Shown piece after piece: positions 14,668 through 22,994 of a stretch of DNA of 64,000 nucleotides; position 1 is the first letter of the stretch, and the number at the start of each line of letters is the position of its first letter. A model generated the notes under the pieces. That model saw nothing but the letters and a program-made list of their open reading frames with translations, was not told where the DNA came from and did no database searches. Origin of the DNA: Chryseobacterium sp. BLS98 (lineage in GTDB: Bacteria > Bacteroidota > Bacteroidia > Flavobacteriales > Weeksellaceae); contig NZ_LFNF01000002.1 in assembly GCF_001045445.1 (NCBI RefSeq), forward strand, positions 682,001-746,000, read 5' to 3'. Made by a program: the position numbers and the translations under genes.

Positions 14668-16152
14668 TTATTTTCTGTTTTTCAGTACTTCAATTTCTTT
14701 TCTTAACAGTGCTATTTCCTGCTGTTGTTCTTTCACTGCATTCACCAGAATTTTGGTAAGAGCACTCTCATCAAGTTCACGCTTATCCTTTAGTCCGCTT
14801 TTTTTAGTGTCATCTATAATCTTTACCATATAAGGAGCAGCTTTCTCTACGTCCTGTGCAATGAAACCTACATATTCCGTGTCCAGATCTTTATATCCCG
14901 ATTTTTCGTTATATTTATAGGTTACCGGGTTCAGTTTAGTGATCACATTCAGTCCGTCCTTAAATTCCGCAATGTCTTTTTTTACTCTTCTGTCTGAAAA
15001 AGTTCCCCAGCTTCCTCCACCCGGTTTGTCTGCTGATCCGTTTACGGAAAGTAACGATGTCGGGGATGCTGTCCCGATTCCTACTGAACCTGAAGGCGTT
15101 ACAGTCATCTTGACTAATCCGCCAGTGAATAAACCTAAAGGAGTGGCAGTAGTTGTTCCAACAATCAATTGTGTTGTAGTCCCGGAAGTAACAATTTGGG
15201 CAGCATTACCATTATCTACATAAATATCCAGGATCGAACCTCCTGCTCTTGCTGTAAATGTACCTCGGGAAGTTCCTGTATTCGTAATTTGTGCCTGCCC
15301 GAAAGTATGATTAAATACGCTAGTAGTGCCTCCATTAGCCATAGTAAGCACATTCCCGGCCATATTCATAGTTCTTCCTGACGTAAGAGTACCGTCTGAA
15401 TTATAGATATTTTTCATGGTCGAAGACAAATCTACAGTAGGACCGGTTATACCGTTTACACTGGTGGAGAGTAAAGTTCCGCTCAATGTATTACCTACAG
15501 AGCTTATCAATGTAACATCTGGCGATGCAGTAACTCCGTTAACGGAAGATCTCAATGTATTGGTAGTAGGCTTGGTAAGTGTATTGGACGTTATAACTGA
15601 AGCTGTAGGGGCAATACCATTCACGTTGGAGGTCAGTGTATTTCCTGACATAGATAATGTGTGTGTAGTTGCCGCAGCAATTGCCGGCGCCAGATTCAGG
15701 GATGGGCTTGAAATCCCATTCACCGTGCTTGTAAGATTTGTTCCCGATAATGAAATATTATTTGTATTAACAGCAGCAGCGGTGGATGCTACCCCGTTGA
15801 CGGTGGAAGTTATTGTATTCCCTGAAGTTGACAATACATTTGTAGTTGCTCCTCCGGTGGCAGAGCCTTTACTAAGTACCCATTGAGTACCGTCATTATA
15901 ATATAAGGCCGGCTGCACATCAGCTACCAATGCTGTATTATATACTATCATACCGGCAACATGCGCCGAAAGCGGAGATGGTGAAGAAGTTGAAGTTAAT
16001 GCTATTCTCGGAGGTAAAAGACCCCTGTTGGCAGATACAACATCTAAAACAGCATTGGGGTTCGGATTAGCAGTATTAATCCCTACATTACCAGTTTGAG
16101 CGAAAATAATTCCACACGAAACAATCCCTAAAAGGGTAATCATTTTTTTCAT
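14668..16152 (-). CDS. Exported tail-fibre-like protein with peptidase S74 chaperone domain
   Basis: 494 residues: signal peptide (1-19), GNVGINTANPNPNAVLDV and GLLPPRIAL module (21-52), then about five degenerate Thr/Ser/Asn-rich repeats centred on (S)TVNG[VI] (near 115, 141, 174, 201 and 230), a second GIGTASPTSLLSVNG module (358-372), and the C-terminal S74 domain starting SDRRVKKDI (386-394) with VGFIAQDVE and a coiled coil (464-494). S74 domains trimerise fibres and then cut themselves off before the Ser of the SDR motif. Predicted to form a trimeric surface fibre. Reminiscent of phage fibres, but no phage genes are nearby. Confidence 0.85.
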   Translation of the reverse strand: MKKMITLLGIVSCGIIFAQTGNVGINTANPNPNAVLDVVSANRGLLPPRIALTSTSSPSPLSAHVAGMIVYNTALVADVQPALYYNDGTQWVLSKGSATGGATTNVLSTSGNTITSTVNGVASTAAAVNTNNISLSGTNLTSTVNGISSPSLNLAPAIAAATTHTLSMSGNTLTSNVNGIAPTASVITSNTLTKPTTNTLRSSVNGVTASPDVTLISSVGNTLSGTLLSTSVNGITGPTVDLSSTMKNIYNSDGTLTSGRTMNMAGNVLTMANGGTTSVFNHTFGQAQITNTGTSRGTFTARAGGSILDIYVDNGNAAQIVTSGTTTQLIVGTTTATPLGLFTGGLVKMTVTPSGSVGIGTASPTSLLSVNGSADKPGGGSWGTFSDRRVKKDIAEFKDGLNVITKLNPVTYKYNEKSGYKDLDTEYVGFIAQDVEKAAPYMVKIIDDTKKSGLKDKRELDESALTKILVNAVKEQQQEIALLRKEIEVLKNRK

Positions 16153-16545
16153 TTTTGTGTATTTTTTAAATCATTTGTTCCTTTGCACTTTCAGATATGA
16201 ATAAAATCAGTTTTCTGTTCGCACAAAATTTTGGACAAATCTATCGAGTTTATTACAAGAAGTACATACGGCATCTGTACTGCGAGAAATAAAGCAATGA
16301 TAATCAATACAATAAATAAACATTGCAGTAGAAACACAGTGGAAAAACAAGAAGGAAATATTGGAGTTAATTTAAAAATACAACTATTATTAATAGAAAA
16401 AATAAACAATTATTCCATATAATTTATTTGTTATCATCCTCAGAAAGATATATTTTTCTTTTTTGAATTTCAGTCGGATGTTTCATAAATATTACTTTAA
16501 CCTAGCCTCACACAATACTCACTTGGAAAACGTAAACATAAAAAA
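16153..16545. other. Intergenic region, nothing firm
   Basis: About 390 bases upstream of the S74 gene (its promoter side). Small frames on both strands look like chance. One plus-strand stretch at 16348-16371 reads QEGNIGVN, resembling the GINT motif, but without other support. The dnaK terminator follows at 16546. Confidence 0.35.
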
Positions 16546-16573
16546 ACCGCTTTAAACTTTCGTTTAAAGCGGT
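16546..16573 (-). terminator. Terminator of dnaK
   Basis: ACCGCTTTAAAC and GTTTAAAGCGGT form a perfect 12-pair stem with a four-base loop, with A- and T-runs on both sides, 33 bases beyond the dnaK stop codon. Confidence 0.85.
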
Positions 16574-16605
16574 TTTAATTATTTCTTATTATTGATTAAC
16601 AATAA

Positions 16606-18504
16606 TTACTTCACTTCTTCAAAGTCTGCATCCTGTACATCGTCTGCACCTCCTGCATTACCTCCAGGATTTTGAGCTCCTGCATCTGCACCCTGAGCCT
16701 GTTGTCCAGCTGCATACAGTTCTTCGGAAGCTGCCATCCACGCTGCATCTAAAGCTTCTGTTTTAGCTTTTACATCGTCAGCATTTTTAGCTTCGAAAGC
16801 GGTTTTTAATTCTGCGTGAGCTGATTCGATTGCTGCTTTTTTATCAGCAGAAAGTTTTTCACCGAATTCTTTTAACTGCTTTTCAGTCTGGAAAATCAAT
16901 CCGTCTGCTTTATTGAAGATTTCAACTTCTTCTTTTTTCTTAGCATCGGCTGCAGAGTTTTCCTGAGCTTCTTTCTTCATTCTTTCGATTTCTTCGTCAG
17001 AAAGACCTGAAGACGCCTGGATCTTGATCGTTTGCTCTTTTCCTGTTCCTTTATCTTTAGCAGAAACACTTAGGATACCGTTAGCATCAATATCGAAAGT
17101 TACTTCGATCTGAGGAACTCCTCTTGGTGCTGGTGGAATATCTGTAAGGTCGAATCTACCGATTTCTTTGTTATCGTTGAACATTGGTCTTTCACCCTGT
17201 CCTACTCTGATGCTTACAGCCGGCTGGTTGTCAGAAGCTGTAGAGAATACCTCAGATTTTTTAGTTGGGATGGTGGTGTTCGCTTCAATTAATTTAGTGA
17301 ATACAGAACCCATAGTTTCAATACCTAAAGAAAGTGGCGTAACGTCAAGAAGTAATACGTCTTTTACGTCTCCTGTTAATACACCTCCCTGGATAGCTGC
17401 ACCAATTGCTACAACCTCATCCGGGTTAACTCCTTTAGATGGTTTTTTACCGAAGAATTTTTCTACTTCTTCCTGGATGATCGGGATTCTTGTGGAACCT
17501 CCTACCAGGATTACCTCATCGATATCTGAAGTTGATAAGCCTGCATCTTTCAATGCTTTGGCAACCGGCTCCATAGATCTTCTTACAAGATCAGCAGATA
17601 GCTGCTCAAATTTAGCTTTGGTTAAAGTCTTCACCAAGTGTTTAGGACCTGTAGCCGTAGCTGTGATATATGGAAGGTTGATTTCAGTCTGAGGAGAAGA
17701 AGATAACTCGATTTTAGCTTTTTCAGCAGCTTCTTTCAATCTTTGTAATGCAATCGCATCAGATTTTAAATCTACTCCTTCTTCAGCTTTAAATTCATCA
17801 GCCATCCAGTTGATGATCACATCATCAAAGTCATCACCTCCTAAGTGCGTATCCCCGTTTGTAGACAATACTTCGAATACACCGTCTCCCAAATCAAGGA
17901 TAGAGATATCGAAAGTACCTCCACCAAGGTCATATACAGCGATCTTCTGATCTTTGTGGTTTTTATCCAAACCGTAAGCTAAAGCTGCAGCTGTAGGCTC
18001 GTTGATGATTCTTTCTACTTTAAGACCTGCAATTTCACCAGCTTCTTTAGTAGCCTGTCTCTGTGCATCGTTGAAGTAAGCCGGAACAGTGATTACCGCT
18101 CTTGTTACTTCCTGTCCAAGATAATCTTCAGCAGTCTTCTTCATTTTCTGAAGAGTCATCGCTGAAATTTCCTGTGGTGTATATTCTCTGTCGTCAATTT
18201 TTACTTTTACAGTATCATTGGGTCCTGCTACAACTTCATAAGGTACTCTTGAAATTTCTTTAGCATCTTCCTTAAAATGAGTACCGATAAATCTTTTGAT
18301 AGAGTATACAGTTTTCTTTGGATTCGTTACAGCCTGTCTTTTTGCAGGATCCCCTACTTTTCTTTCACCATCTTCTGTGAATGCCACGATAGACGGAGTC
18401 GTTCTTTTACCTTCTGCGTTAGGGATAACAACAGGGTCTTTTCCCTCCATTACAGCAACACAAGAGTTGGTTGTTCCTAGGTCAATTCCAATTATTTTAC
18501 TCAT
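16606..18504 (-). CDS. dnaK: Chaperone protein DnaK (Hsp70)
   Basis: 632 residues, close to the usual 630-640. The N-terminal ATPase domain starts [18 protein letters not shown] and contains [14 protein letters not shown] and VGGSTRIP; the substrate-binding domain follows from about residue 390 and the protein ends in a Gly/Ala-rich tail with DADFEEVK. It folds and refolds proteins with DnaJ and GrpE, neither of which is in this window. It has its own terminator and no co-directional partner, so it is monocistronic. A direct repeat of TGTCA lies in the upstream region. Confidence 0.98.
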   Translation of the reverse strand: MSKIIGIDLGTTNSCVAVMEGKDPVVIPNAEGKRTTPSIVAFTEDGERKVGDPAKRQAVTNPKKTVYSIKRFIGTHFKEDAKEISRVPYEVVAGPNDTVKVKIDDREYTPQEISAMTLQKMKKTAEDYLGQEVTRAVITVPAYFNDAQRQATKEAGEIAGLKVERIINEPTAAALAYGLDKNHKDQKIAVYDLGGGTFDISILDLGDGVFEVLSTNGDTHLGGDDFDDVIINWMADEFKAEEGVDLKSDAIALQRLKEAAEKAKIELSSSPQTEINLPYITATATGPKHLVKTLTKAKFEQLSADLVRRSMEPVAKALKDAGLSTSDIDEVILVGGSTRIPIIQEEVEKFFGKKPSKGVNPDEVVAIGAAIQGGVLTGDVKDVLLLDVTPLSLGIETMGSVFTKLIEANTTIPTKKSEVFSTASDNQPAVSIRVGQGERPMFNDNKEIGRFDLTDIPPAPRGVPQIEVTFDIDANGILSVSAKDKGTGKEQTIKIQASSGLSDEEIERMKKEAQENSAADAKKKEEVEIFNKADGLIFQTEKQLKEFGEKLSADKKAAIESAHAELKTAFEAKNADDVKAKTEALDAAWMAASEELYAAGQQAQGADAGAQNPGGNAGGADDVQDADFEEVK

Positions 18505-18582
18505 AATATTTATATTTTTTCTAATTTTTATATTTTAATTTACACTCTCAATTTCTCAATATCTGTACCATTCAAAATTTTG

Positions 18583-18595
18583 TGACAAAATGACA
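18583..18595 (-). promoter_or_regulatory. Direct repeat upstream of dnaK, possible regulatory site
   Basis: On the minus strand the bases read TGTCATTTTGTCA, two TGTCA units eight bases apart, about 80 bases before the dnaK start. No CIRCE element (the HrcA operator) is visible. Whether this repeat controls heat-shock expression is inference. Confidence 0.3.
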
Positions 18596-18733
18596 GATCG
18601 CAAAATTTTCACCGTCAAATAGGACTTAAAGATTATGTTAAATTGTACTATTCAAGACAGTTTGAACATTGGACATTCTGAAAATTTAATTAAAGTTTAA
18701 CCTTGGAAATGTGAATTAAACTATACGAATTGT

Positions 18734-18741
18734 TATTTTTG
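18734..18741 (+). promoter_or_regulatory. Candidate -7 promoter element of ppk1
   Basis: TATTTTTG fits TAnnTTTG and lies 19 bases before the ppk1 start codon. The nearest TTG upstream (18703) is 28 bases away, longer than usual, so the promoter call is modest. Confidence 0.4.
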
Positions 18742-18760
18742 ATAAAATATACACTTTAGA

Positions 18761-20833
18761 ATGTCAGTACACTTCAATCCGCGAGATATTACATGGCTTG
18801 CCTTCAATGAAAGGGTTTTACAGGAAGCTATGGATGAAAATGTCCCTTTACACTTAAGAATACGTTTCCTGGGAATCTTTTCCAACAATTTAGATGAATT
18901 TTTCAGGGTACGGGTAGCCGGATTAAAGCGTGCAATGGATTTTAAAGAAAAAGTAATTGCGGAATCTTTCTACCAGCCGCCTTCAAAAATCCTCCAGCGG
19001 ATCAACGAAATCGTGATCAGGCAACAGCAGAATTTTGATAAGACCTGGAAGCACATCCAGGCTGAAATGGCCGATCTGAAAGTGTCTATTAAGACTTCTA
19101 AAAACCTGACCGCCAAACAAAAAGAATTTGTAAGACAATATTTCGATGAAGTTGTGGAATCCAATGTCATTCCTATTCTGCTTCATGAAAATACGCCGAT
19201 GCCTTATATGAGGGATAAAAGTCTTTATCTTGGAGTGGCTATGAGGAAAAAAGACTGGCAGTATTCCAGTAATTATGCGATTATTGAAATTCCGTCACGT
19301 TTTGTAGGAAGATTTGTCTTGTTGCCTACAGAAGATCCGGAAGAGAAAAACGTTATGCTGCTTGAGGATGTCATCACTTTCAACCTTCCCCATATATTTT
19401 CTTATTTCGGCTATGACGAATTTGCTGCAAATGCTTTTAAAGTAACAAAGGATGCCGAGCTGGAACTAGATAATGACATCCGGACCAACTTTGCAGAAAA
19501 AATAGAGAAAGGTCTTAAAAACCGAAGAAAAGGGAAGCCTACCCGTTTTGCTTTTGATAAAGATATGGATAAGGCCCTGCTGGAACTTCTGATCAGAAAA
19601 TTAAATTTAACAAAAAAAGACAGCATTATTCCGGGTGGAAAAATTCATAATTTCAAGCACTTTATGGATTTTCCGGATGTTTTTGAAGCCTACGAAAGAC
19701 CTGTGGAAAGAACCTCTTTCACCCATCAGGCTTTTGAAAACGGTGAAAGGGTGACCGATGTGATCCTAAAGGAAGATGTTCTGCTTACTTTCCCTTACCA
19801 TAAGTACAATCCGGTGATTGACCTTCTGCGTGAAGCAGCAATGGACCCTGATGTAAAATCAATCCAGATCACTGCCTATCGCCTGGCCAGCAGCTCAAAG
19901 ATCAGTAATGCCCTGATCTATGCGGCGAGAAACGGTAAAGAAGTGACAGTAATGCTTGAGCTTCAGGCCAGATTCGATGAAGAGTCCAACCTGCAGTGGA
20001 AAGAGATGTTCGAGCCTGAGGGAATTACTGTTCTTATAGGCCTTCCCAATAAAAAAGTACACGCCAAACTCTGTATCATCAAGAAAAGATCCCACAATAA
20101 AACCATCCAGTACGGTTTTGTAAGTACCGGAAATTTCAATGAAAAAACAGCAAAAATCTATGGTGATCATTTATTGATGACTGCGGACCGTGGCATCATG
20201 GCAGATATTAATAAAGTATTTAATGTCCTTAAAAAACCGAAAGACGATTTCCTTCCGGTCCTGAAAACCTGCAAAAACCTAATGATCTGCCCGCAGTTTA
20301 TGCGTGAAAAGATAGTACATCATATTGATAAGGAAATCGAAGAAGCGAAAGCAGGAAGAAGAGCAGAAATTATTGTCAAAGTTAATTCTATGAGCGACAG
20401 GGCTCTCATCGAAAAACTCTATGAAGCCGCCAAAGCCGGAGTAGTTACAAAAACTATAGTAAGAGGGATCTACTGTGCCGTTAATCAAAAAGAATTCAAG
20501 GAAAAAATAAAGGCCATAAGCATCGTTGACGAATACCTGGAACATGCAAGGGTAATGTATTTCTACAATAAGGGGGCAGAAGACCTATATATCTCTTCAG
20601 CAGACTGGATGACACGAAACCTGGACTACAGAATTGAAGCCGCTGCAAAGATTACGGATAAGGAACTTAAGAAGGAATTGAAAGATATTCTCGATATTCA
20701 GTTGAGAGATAACGTAAAAGCTCGTATTTTAGACAAAAAATTGAGCAACGAGTATGTGAGGAATGATAAAAAGGAATGCCGTTCTCAAATAGAAACCTAC
20801 AAATATTTAAAAGCTAAAACAAGCAAAAAATGA
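18761..20833 (+). CDS. ppk1: Polyphosphate kinase 1
   Basis: 690 residues with the four-domain PPK1 layout: N-terminal helical domain (DITWLAFNERVLQEA), head domain, and two phospholipase-D-like catalytic domains carrying KVHAKLCIIKK (the phosphorylated His), STGNFNEKTAKIYGDH and SSADWMTRNLDYRIEAA. It reversibly transfers the gamma phosphate of ATP to inorganic polyphosphate in the cytosol. It overlaps the exopolyphosphatase gene by four bases (ATGA), so synthesis and breakdown of polyphosphate are translated together. Confidence 0.96.
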   Translation: MSVHFNPRDITWLAFNERVLQEAMDENVPLHLRIRFLGIFSNNLDEFFRVRVAGLKRAMDFKEKVIAESFYQPPSKILQRINEIVIRQQQNFDKTWKHIQAEMADLKVSIKTSKNLTAKQKEFVRQYFDEVVESNVIPILLHENTPMPYMRDKSLYLGVAMRKKDWQYSSNYAIIEIPSRFVGRFVLLPTEDPEEKNVMLLEDVITFNLPHIFSYFGYDEFAANAFKVTKDAELELDNDIRTNFAEKIEKGLKNRRKGKPTRFAFDKDMDKALLELLIRKLNLTKKDSIIPGGKIHNFKHFMDFPDVFEAYERPVERTSFTHQAFENGERVTDVILKEDVLLTFPYHKYNPVIDLLREAAMDPDVKSIQITAYRLASSSKISNALIYAARNGKEVTVMLELQARFDEESNLQWKEMFEPEGITVLIGLPNKKVHAKLCIIKKRSHNKTIQYGFVSTGNFNEKTAKIYGDHLLMTADRGIMADINKVFNVLKKPKDDFLPVLKTCKNLMICPQFMREKIVHHIDKEIEEAKAGRRAEIIVKVNSMSDRALIEKLYEAAKAGVVTKTIVRGIYCAVNQKEFKEKIKAISIVDEYLEHARVMYFYNKGAEDLYISSADWMTRNLDYRIEAAAKITDKELKKELKDILDIQLRDNVKARILDKKLSNEYVRNDKKECRSQIETYKYLKAKTSKK

Positions 20834-21714
20834 AGATCGCAGCGATAGATATAGGAAGCAACGCCGCCAGACTTCTGATCAATGAAGTAAAGATCAGCAA
20901 CAGAAAGCCTGAATTTATAAAACTTAATCTTTTAAGAATTCCTTTAAGACTGGGGATGGATGTGTTCACCATGGGAATGATTGGGGAAGAAAGAGAAAAA
21001 ATGGTTATCGACTCTATGAAGATTTTCAGCGACCTTATGAAGATCTATAAAGTAGAACATTACCGTGCCTGTGCCACCAGTGCCATGCGTGATGCTTCCA
21101 ACGGAAATGACATCATCAAACAGGTTCAGGAAACTTCGGGAATCAATATAGAAATTATTTCCGGAGACGAGGAGGCTACTCTTATTTATGAAAACCATGT
21201 TGCTGAAGGACTCGACAAAGAATTTGCCTATCTGTACATTGATGTGGGAGGAGGTTCCACAGAACTTACTTTTTACGAAAACGGAAAAATGGTCTATGAA
21301 AAATCCTTCAATATCGGCACGATCAGGCTTCTGAATAATCTGGTATCCGCAGACAACTGGCATGAGATGAAGGAAGAAATCAAAAACAATATTGTCAGTA
21401 AAAAACCTATTGTGGCTATCGGTTCCGGAGGGAATATCAATAAGGTTTTCTCAATGAGCAAAACGAAGGACGGAAAACCTATGACGTTGTCTCATCTTAA
21501 AAAAGTATATAAAGAATTTAATGAGCTTTCTGTAGAGGAAAGAATGACCAAACATACCCTCAGGGAAGACCGTGCAGATGTCTTGGTACATGCTTTGAGA
21601 ATCTTTAACAATGTGATGTCCTGGTCGGATATAAACAGAATATTTGTCCCTAAAATTTCCGTTGCTGACGGACTGATCCATAATATTTACAGCCAGCTGC
21701 ACGAAAAAAAATAA
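20830..21714 (+). CDS. Ppx/GppA-type exopolyphosphatase
   Basis: 294 residues, the short form of the family: an actin-like ASKHA fold with IDIGSNAARLL near the start and YIDVGGGSTELTF (about 139-151), and GSGGNINK later. There is no C-terminal HD domain. It hydrolyses terminal phosphates from polyphosphate or the gamma phosphate of pppGpp; the gene pair with ppk1 favours polyphosphate. Start codon overlaps the ppk1 stop. Ends in a strong terminator. Confidence 0.92.
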   Translation: MKIAAIDIGSNAARLLINEVKISNRKPEFIKLNLLRIPLRLGMDVFTMGMIGEEREKMVIDSMKIFSDLMKIYKVEHYRACATSAMRDASNGNDIIKQVQETSGINIEIISGDEEATLIYENHVAEGLDKEFAYLYIDVGGGSTELTFYENGKMVYEKSFNIGTIRLLNNLVSADNWHEMKEEIKNNIVSKKPIVAIGSGGNINKVFSMSKTKDGKPMTLSHLKKVYKEFNELSVEERMTKHTLREDRADVLVHALRIFNNVMSWSDINRIFVPKISVADGLIHNIYSQLHEKK

Positions 21715-21737
21715 ATTTCTGACACAGTATAGATAGA

Positions 21738-21768
21738 AACCGGCCAGCCTCTGGCCGGTTTTTGTTTT
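21738..21768 (+). terminator. Terminator of ppk1-ppx
   Basis: AACCGGCCAG and CTGGCCGGTT form a perfect ten-pair GC-rich stem with a three-base loop followed by TTTGTTTTT, 23 bases after the ppx stop. Confidence 0.9.
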
Positions 21769-21890
21769 TATATAAAAGTCATCGCAATACACCACACATA
21801 AAAAAATTCTTCCAAAAAATATAAAATTTTTACTGTACATTTAAAGTAAAACCAAAAGGGAGTACGTCTCACATAATATCAAAAGAAAAA

Positions 21891-22544
21891 ATGAATCCAA
21901 TCAAAATAATTCTTACAGGAGCAACCGGTATGGTAGGTGAAGGTGTTTTAATGGAATGTCTTGAAAACCCTGATATCTCTGAAATTCTAAGCGTAAGCAG
22001 AAAATCTTGCGGGAAAACACATCCCAAACTCAGGGAATATCTGGTTTCCGATTTCTTATCAATAGACCTGAATGATGAAAATCTTAAAGGTTATGATGCC
22101 TGTTTTTTCTGCGCCGGAATCAGCAGTGTAGGGATGAACGAGACAGAGTACACAAAGATCACCTATGATACAACGGTTCATTTTGCCAAAGCTGTTCTGA
22201 ACCAAAACCCTGAAATGGTATTTAATTATGTGTCCGGAGCATCTACAGACAGTACAGAAAGTGGAAAGCTGATGTGGGCAAGGGTAAAAGGGAGAACAGA
22301 AAACACGCTGAAAAAAATGGGCTTCAGGAATGCATTCAATTTCCGCCCGGGATTCATGAAACCTGTTGAGGGTCAAATCAATGTAAAATGGTTCTTTAAA
22401 CCATTTATTTGGTTTTTTCCTATTTTATTACCGTCAAAATCGTTAACTTTACACGAAGTGGGCAGAGCTATGATTAACGCTGTGCATAAAGGATACCCCA
22501 CCTCTACTTTGGAAATTAGGGACATTAAAAATTTAGCAATATGA
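21891..22544 (+). CDS. NAD(P)-binding Rossmann-fold epimerase-like protein
   Basis: 217 residues with an N-terminal nucleotide-binding glycine motif LTGATGMVGEG and an FFCAGIS turn typical of extended SDR or atypical NAD(P)-binding proteins (HTATIP2/YbjT-like). YVSGASTDS and the Lys in WARVKGRTE occupy the positions of the SDR Ser/Lys region. It acts in the cytosol on an unknown substrate. Its stop overlaps the start of a 51-residue membrane protein (ATGA). Confidence 0.82.
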   Translation: MNPIKIILTGATGMVGEGVLMECLENPDISEILSVSRKSCGKTHPKLREYLVSDFLSIDLNDENLKGYDACFFCAGISSVGMNETEYTKITYDTTVHFAKAVLNQNPEMVFNYVSGASTDSTESGKLMWARVKGRTENTLKKMGFRNAFNFRPGFMKPVEGQINVKWFFKPFIWFFPILLPSKSLTLHEVGRAMINAVHKGYPTSTLEIRDIKNLAI

Positions 22545-22696
22545 GAGACATGTTAAAAAGAATAGTTCTTGTGGTTTTTGTACTCCTGGTTCTGATGGCT
22601 GTTTCAGGCTATTTCTATATGCAGAAACATCCATTGGAAGGAAAAACGTCTGCAGATAAAACCATGAACATTTCAGGAAACAGGATAAGCAAGTAA
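22541..22696 (+). CDS. Small single-pass membrane protein (51 aa)
   Basis: An ATG frame that overlaps the stop of the epimerase-like gene by four bases, which argues for translational coupling. MRDMLKRIVLVVFVLLVLMA begins with a basic patch and runs into one hydrophobic helix (about residues 8-26), followed by a polar 25-residue tail. It is too short for many gene callers. No family recognised; it may anchor or accompany the epimerase-like protein. Confidence 0.6.
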   Translation: MRDMLKRIVLVVFVLLVLMAVSGYFYMQKHPLEGKTSADKTMNISGNRISK

Positions 22697-22830
22697 ACCA
22701 CTTAAAAAGGTAAACAGCAGAAACACTGATTTACAAATTTGCTTTACTGTTCGCATATGCTGTATTCTTATCCTGAATATGTTTCCCCTTCTTAATTTTA
22801 GGAATCATTTACTACTCACAATTCAAACAT

Positions 22831-22872
22831 TCGCTTTTTCACCATTTCGCTTTTTAGCTTTTTAGCTTTTTC
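22831..22872. repeat. Tandem GCTTTTTA-type repeat
   Basis: Consecutive units TCGCTTTTTCACCATTTCGC, then GCTTTTTAGCTTTTTAGC, give a short run of 10-11-base repeats. The complement (AAAAAGCTAAAAAGC) resembles the purine-rich run at 59542-59592 (AAAGCTAAGAAGGC), so this may be a dispersed element of the genome. Confidence 0.45.
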
Positions 22873-22994
22873 CAGCCATTTAATCCTTTTGCCTTAATAA
22901 CTTGTTACCTTATTATTAAACATTTCTTAAAATTCCATTAAAATACTTGCGGTGCATAAAGTTCATTTTTGCATAAATCTAATGCAAGTAAAAA

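Noticed and set aside
14668..16152. Prophage tail-fibre locus
   Set aside because: The S74 protein has a Sec signal peptide and lies among exported paralogues; no capsid, tail, integrase or lysis genes are present.
16191..16422. Overlapping small frames on both strands (72 and 63 residues) upstream of the S74 gene
   Set aside because: Mutually overlapping, no signal, no domain. Only the short QEGNIGVN stretch was kept as a weak finding.
22831..22872. CRISPR-like array
   Set aside because: The units are 10-11 bases without spacers; it is a simple tandem repeat.
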